Made by a program: the position numbers and the translations under genes. This document shows positions 59,236 to 64,000 of a stretch of 64,000 bases of DNA, one piece after another. The stretch is from Riptortus pedestris. Lineage: Eukaryota; Arthropoda; Insecta; Hemiptera; Alydidae. Location: the NCBI GenBank assembly GCA_019009955.1, contig CM032233.1, positions 63,456,001 through 63,520,000 on the forward strand. Direction: 5' to 3'. Below the pieces are notes generated by a model that was given only the letters and a program-made list of their open reading frames with translations, ran no database searches and was not told the DNA's origin. Every line of letters starts with the position of its first letter. Positions within the stretch are counted from its first letter, which is position 1.

Positions 59236-60589
59236 CATTAAATGTTATTACATAATAGGATACGTAAAATAGATATTTTTTTTGGGGGGGATCTTTCTAT
59301 AAAGAATTTTCTAATATTATGTCAATTAAATTCTTTACAAATTATTGAATTACATTTATGCTTATATAATTCATTCGTTAAAAAATTAGGTCAAATTATA
59401 AGAATACATAGTGTAAAATCAAATAATTATATACAAGGAATTAGTTTCATTAACAATCTTAATACAACTCTAAATATGTACAATTTTTTACAACTCTAAA
59501 ACCTACATTATTTTATTTGTTGACATGTAAATTTATTAAAGGATGACAGGTTTGGTTTTATAAATACCAATCATATAACTATTACAGGGGTCTGGTGGCC
59601 TTAGGCAGATGGATAAATAAATAAATAACATAGAACAAAAGAGAATACAAACAAAGTAATGTTCAACTAAATGAAATGCAAAACTTCAACATTTAGAATT
59701 TTAGTAAAAGAAGATACCACTACAAGAAATAAAACAAAATGATAGAGTATAATTCAAAAAATTAAATTCATCTATGAAAACTAAGTAAAATTAAAAATAA
59801 TTAATCCACTCAAAGCTTCTATTCAAAAAGAACAAATGATCTTATCATGAAGGCCCCAGTGGTATAATAATACAAATTTGACAAGGCACAATTATCAATT
59901 GGCATAAGTAAAGACTGAAGCTGTTCTTCGCTTCTTGCTGGTGGTTCATTTTGTACAAGATAGCGTGCGGTTTTATGAATAATGAGAAACTTGTCCCACC
60001 TTATAGAGACAATTTACCTGATCACAAATTATTTTAGACCGATGTTTATGACAAATATTTAGTAGTTTTATTTAATAAATGAACATTTTTGAAAGTATTC
60101 ATCTTAGTTAACGAAACCCCTGCATGACTGACTCTTGCCTCCATTGTAGTCAGTTTTAGACTTAGGCCAAAACTGGCGTTTTGAGATGAAAACGTATTCT
60201 GAATCTAGCTAGAGGGGAATCGGTCCGAGAATCAGTTATTTAGTGAAGCAGTAGTTGTAGTTGAGGGGGTGATTAGTCTGGAGGCTTCCGATCCTCTCTT
60301 CGATGAGTGATGGTCAGGTTCCTCTCAGCCTCCTTTCCTCCCGTTATTGATGAGTCCTCAATAACACATATATACATTTTAATCAAGTGATTAAACCGGG
60401 CCCTGATTGCCCGGCTAAGTGACCGCCATCACTTGACCATAATCAGTCCTCACCAAGAAGTCTCTAGTCATCTCGCTCCCTTCTACCAATCCCTAAGACT
60501 TGTCTTAGTTATCTTTGCCTACCGACTCTCTTATCTTGTAAATAGATTTATAAATTGAATTGTTGTTGAGAGATTGTTGTAGTGGCTAC
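59236..60589. other. no gene recognised
   Basis: An 85-codon frame at 59242-59499 (+) is low-complexity A+T-rich. A degraded HINE-like 3' tip (ttagttaacgaaacccctgc, 60105-60124) is visible. GC rises at 60220-60510 without a recognisable feature. Confidence 0.4.
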
Positions 60590-60650
60590 ACTACACTTCC
60601 CTTGAAATAAATCAGCAATTGAGTTACGCGATTTTTGAAAAATGCCTTCA
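60590..60650 (+). mobile_element. HINE-like 5' tip joined to the unknown repeat
   Basis: ttcccttgaaataaatcagc, 'attgag', 'gcgatttttgaaaaa' and ttcaaat keep the order of the HINE-like 5' end, then switch at about 60650 into the unknown repeat copy B. Confidence 0.55.
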
Positions 60651-61340
60651 AATTTAACTTTGGCAAGAGGACCGTAAGCCGAGTTCTTCTCAAATGTATG
60701 AAGTAGATATTAGAGTAAATGTGAATAGAAAAAACAGAGATTTTATTTCGTTAGAAAGTTTATTTTTGTTATTCTTGGCTTCGCCTAGTATTATTCAACA
60801 ATTCATTAATTATTTTTTTTAAAAATTGAGCATTTTTAGAAACTAAGTTGAAAAATGAAAGAAAAGAATAAAAAGTCCGCCACGCAGGGGCTGCATTAAC
60901 TAAGCAGATTTCCCACGTGTGTCTCGTAGTTGCATTTATCTCAAAACTTAATAGTTCAATGAGAACAATATTTGATATTTAGGCTTCAAATAATATGCTT
61001 CATAATTTAAAAGCTTACACTTAATATGAAATTAGTAGGAGTGGAGGTTTACAGAAGAGCGAAAACTAATAAATGCAAATATCTTGGTTAATAATCAAGA
61101 CATTGAAACAGCGTATATAATAACATTTAGAAAACATTATTTTTGCAATGGGATTAATTCTATACAATTTTTCGATCCGACGCATAACAACAGAGATTAT
61201 TTTGAATTTTCGGGATTCTCCCCTCTAAACCCACCCCCTCCCACTGGAAGTAGCCGTTAACGAACTTGATCTTCCTTTTTACATAAAACGTTTAAATATC
61301 GAATTTGGTAACGATCAGAAAAAAGTTACGACCGCTAGAC

Positions 61341-61397
<57 letters not shown>

Positions 61398-61600
61398 TGA
61401 ACGGACCCCATTTTCGTTATCTCCTGGGTAGGATCGATGGATATTTGAAGAAATGTTTAAAAAATCCCATCATGAGTACAACCTCAATGGCTGATGTCTC
61501 CCAAGGGAAATCTGCTAAAAGGGTTTCATATTTTTTCTAGAAGGGCATAGTCAATCATATTGTAATATGTGCGTTAAACTATTATGCCAATTTATTAAAA
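60651..61600 (+). repeat. unknown interspersed repeat, copy B, interrupted
   Basis: 60651-60870 and 61517-61600 match copy A on either side of a complete HINE-like element (60870-61520). About 130 bp of the repeat present in copies A and C is missing at the junction, so the insertion was accompanied by a deletion or replaced that part. Confidence 0.7.
60870..61520 (-). mobile_element. HINE-like element, complete
   Basis: aaaaagtccgccacgcaggg on the left, gggaaatctgctaaaa on the right, (TA)n 61345-61392. It sits inside the unknown repeat, hence younger than it. Confidence 0.85.
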
Positions 61601-61930
61601 ATTTCTTCAAATTTTATTTTGACAAGAGCATCGTAAGCCGTGTTCTTCAAATATTTGAAGTAGATCGTAGGGTATCTGCGAATAGAAAAAACAGTGAGTT
61701 TATTTCCTTAGAAAGTTTACTTTTATTATGCTTGACTTCGATTAGTATTACTCAACAATTCATTAATTAAGTTTTAATAATTGAGCATCTTTAGAAAATA
61801 AGTTGAAAATTGAAGGAATAGAATAAAAACCGTTGAAAAATAACTTGTTGTACCAAATATAGGCAACCTAGATAAACACGTAATGATCTAATATTGTTTT
61901 TTATCACAATTTTCTGAAAATCATACTAAT
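61601..61930 (+). repeat. unknown interspersed repeat, copy C
   Basis: Directly follows copy B in the same orientation. Landmarks 'gcatcgtaagccgtgttctt', 'gtagatcgtagggtatctgc', 'gaataaaaaccgttgaaaaa'. The 67-codon frame over it is not a gene. Confidence 0.75.
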
Positions 61931-62039
61931 AATACTAACCAAATTATTGGGATTTTTTTTACCCTTTGTTACTTGTCTTGTCTTGTTAAATATAAGCCAA
62001 TATATCACGAAACGACTTATTCCATGCTCAAATACCACA

Positions 62040-62255
62040 TGTTGTTTTCATTAGATCTTTAAAATATGAACGCTCAATTTTATTTGAACGACACTATACT
62101 CGATGTTTAACGGTTTCACGTAAAACTAAGAGTTAGGTTCTTTTCTCATTGACTTCTTTTTACCGGGTAAGCAGAGAATCGAATTTGAGTTTTCATCAAT
62201 TGCATAACTTGGGAAATTTACTTAGTTCAGCAATTACTGCAAGTACTCTTATGTG
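62040..62255 (+). mobile_element. HINE-like element, degraded 3' part
   Basis: Keeps 'actatactcgatgtttaacgg', 'gggaaatttacttagttcag' and 'caattactgcaagtact', the second module and 3' end of the two-module subfamily with a ruined hairpin. Confidence 0.5.
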
Positions 62256-64000
62256 CTTTCAACCCTAATTGGAATATTAACTAATTAATAAGCATATTAT
62301 TTAAAACAATTGGAAGTAGAAATGGAAGAAAAAGTAGTAAATAAATTTTATTTATTCACTTCTAGAAACTGTGTTGATTCTCATTTTTATGAAGGCATAT
62401 TGACAATATGCCATTGATATTTATGAAAGGAAATTAATGAAACTTTCAGCTGAAAATGTCATAAAATAATTAATTCTAATCCTAGAACACAGTATATTAA
62501 TGTTTTACAAGGTTCAAATCAGGTTTTAAGGAATTGCTCGAAACAACCCGACCATCCAACCTGCCTACACACTTATATGTAATGGCTTTCAATTTAACAT
62601 GACAGATGGAGTAATAAATTTTTCCTTTCAGCAACATATTCTTTTAAAACTGTTAAATATATATCACTAAGAATAGCCACATCTATACATCAATTACTTA
62701 TCAATACATGAATTACTTCCACAAACATCGATCACCATATTTTGTTCTGATGCTTCAGAATTATTTTTTAAATAAATTAATTCAGATTATTCAGCATTTT
62801 CTTAAACTTATTGAGGTTCGTTTCATTGCCCGATTTCGGAAGAATATCAAGTTTTCACCAGAAAAAAATGGTTTCATTCAAATGTATATGTCTAAATATA
62901 TAAAAAAGAAGTATGGAAGTGAGAAACAAAGATTGAAAAAGGGGATTTTTGTGTATCATGTGTGTGCATACTAGAAAAAGCAATTTTTGTTAGAGTTATT
63001 AATACCTCGATAACCTAGATGTATAACCATTTCATTTAAAACTACAAAACATGTTCGTTAGTGGTTAAGATGTAACTATGATAAGAGATATTAAGGAGAG
63101 GCGTGAAATACTAAATTGTGAATATATGGGTGATGAAAACAAATTGTCTTGCTGCTATATGTAAAAGAAACATTCCCTAAATTTGCGTAAACTCGCATTA
63201 AGAATATATATCTGATATCAGATGGACAGACTCAATGGAAAAACTGTAATAGTTTTTGCCCTTGGACAACAATTTCCAAAAGTAAATAGTTTCAAAATAG
63301 TAAGTCCAGCCGTTTTGAAGGATTTATTCTGATGAGCATAGCGTGAACGGGCGGGAGTAGTTGCTCGGTATCAGAGCAATGAATACAGCCCAACTATTGG
63401 AATATATTAGGGGATAAGGAGAGGCAGGAAAAACATTTTCTCCTTTAATTAGCTGTGTTGAGGGTATTCAACTTACCGATAGGGGCAGATACCGTGCTTA
63501 TCAACCCTTCAATTTATTTATCATTCCCACATATGACAGAGCATTAAACACTCTCACCTAGTATATTTGTTACAAATGATTAGCTAGTTAGTTTTTAAGG
63601 CTTAGCACGCAATTTATACACAAGCCAACATTTAAAATATATATGGAATACTTAGGAATAGATACGGTGGAAAAACAGTAATATAATCAAACTCACTTTT
63701 CACTTACAATTCACCATATGCTTAATTTCAATTTGAAGTTCCTTCAGGAAAATAAACTTGGAATATCAATCACAGCCCTATATTTCAATTCTATCGCTTA
63801 AAAATAACTTAAGCCCTATAGAAAACCGAAGGACTTCAAATATAAAAGAATGTGTTCAATTTTTAAATTACTTTACTTATTGTAAAATATAATTTGAAAT
63901 CAAAAATACTTCTCTAATTTTTCTGTTGAACCGAAAATGTCACATATGTAGCTATTTTGATAGCATAAAGTCCCACAATTGTAAATTTTACCATTTATTC
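62256..64000. other. no gene recognised
   Basis: A+T-rich sequence to the right edge. An 88-codon frame at 62708-62974 (+) is Lys/Phe/Ile-rich, typical of chance frames in A+T-rich DNA. No ARID continuation found. Confidence 0.45.

Overview
The window is nuclear DNA from an animal, almost certainly an arthropod. It is strongly A+T-rich, has spliceosomal GT..AG signals, and is packed with interspersed repeats and long (TA)n microsatellites. Only one host exon can be identified with confidence: a 73-nt exon at 7150-7222 (+) encoding the start of an ARID domain of the ARID3 / retained (dead ringer) family. A second small exon at 2781-2834 (+) has a strong donor, one open frame and the matching phase 0; it could be an alternative first exon containing an ATG. 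No later ARID exon is recognisable, so most of the window reads as two introns (2835-7149, and 7223 to beyond the right edge). The repeat style reminds me of parasitic copepods such as sea lice, but that is a guess the sequence cannot prove.

The dominant component is one non-autonomous transposon family, about 25 copies and fragments in both orientations. One end starts TTTTAGCAGATTTCCC and carries a palindrome. The other end has GGGAAATCTGCT, an ACGCAG-CCC-CTGCGT hairpin and GACGGACTTTTT. The 12-bp subterminal inverted repeats, the end hairpin, the internal microsatellite at a fixed place and the lack of a clear target duplication resemble Helentron-associated elements (HINEs, the class of Drosophila INE-1). 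I call them HINE-like below; '+' means the AGCAGATTTCCC end comes first.

Layout. 1-1244: 3' part of a classical Helitron with about 300-bp internal repeats. 1266-2105: an inverted-repeat composite. 2640-2834: candidate promoter and first exon. 3320-3510: a short MITE. 6286-6990: a long inverted repeat just upstream of the ARID exon. 8.7-14.8 kb: HINE-like copies, one split by a tRNA-derived SINE, with an LTR-like island between two of them. 15.5-16.4 kb: fold-back elements separated by (TA)n. 16.9-19.3 kb: SINEs with clean target duplications. 20.2-26.2 kb: dense HINE-like elements. 26.2-36.2 kb: a repeat-poor block. 36.2-49.1 kb: HINE-like copies, a tandem duplication, a pogo/Tigger-type MITE nested in a HINE-like copy, and a decayed LINE RNase H fragment. 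49.2-49.7 kb (-): an unrecognised protein-like ORF with an in-frame TAG near its end. 52.2-53.1 kb: an inverted copy of the 46.9-47.3 kb locus plus a HINE-like element. 57.4-62.3 kb: three copies of an unknown repeat with more HINE-like pieces. The rest is A+T-rich DNA in which I see no gene.

The genes do not form a functional group. The story is a transcription-factor intron colonised by several layers of transposons, whose order can partly be read from nesting and target-site duplications.
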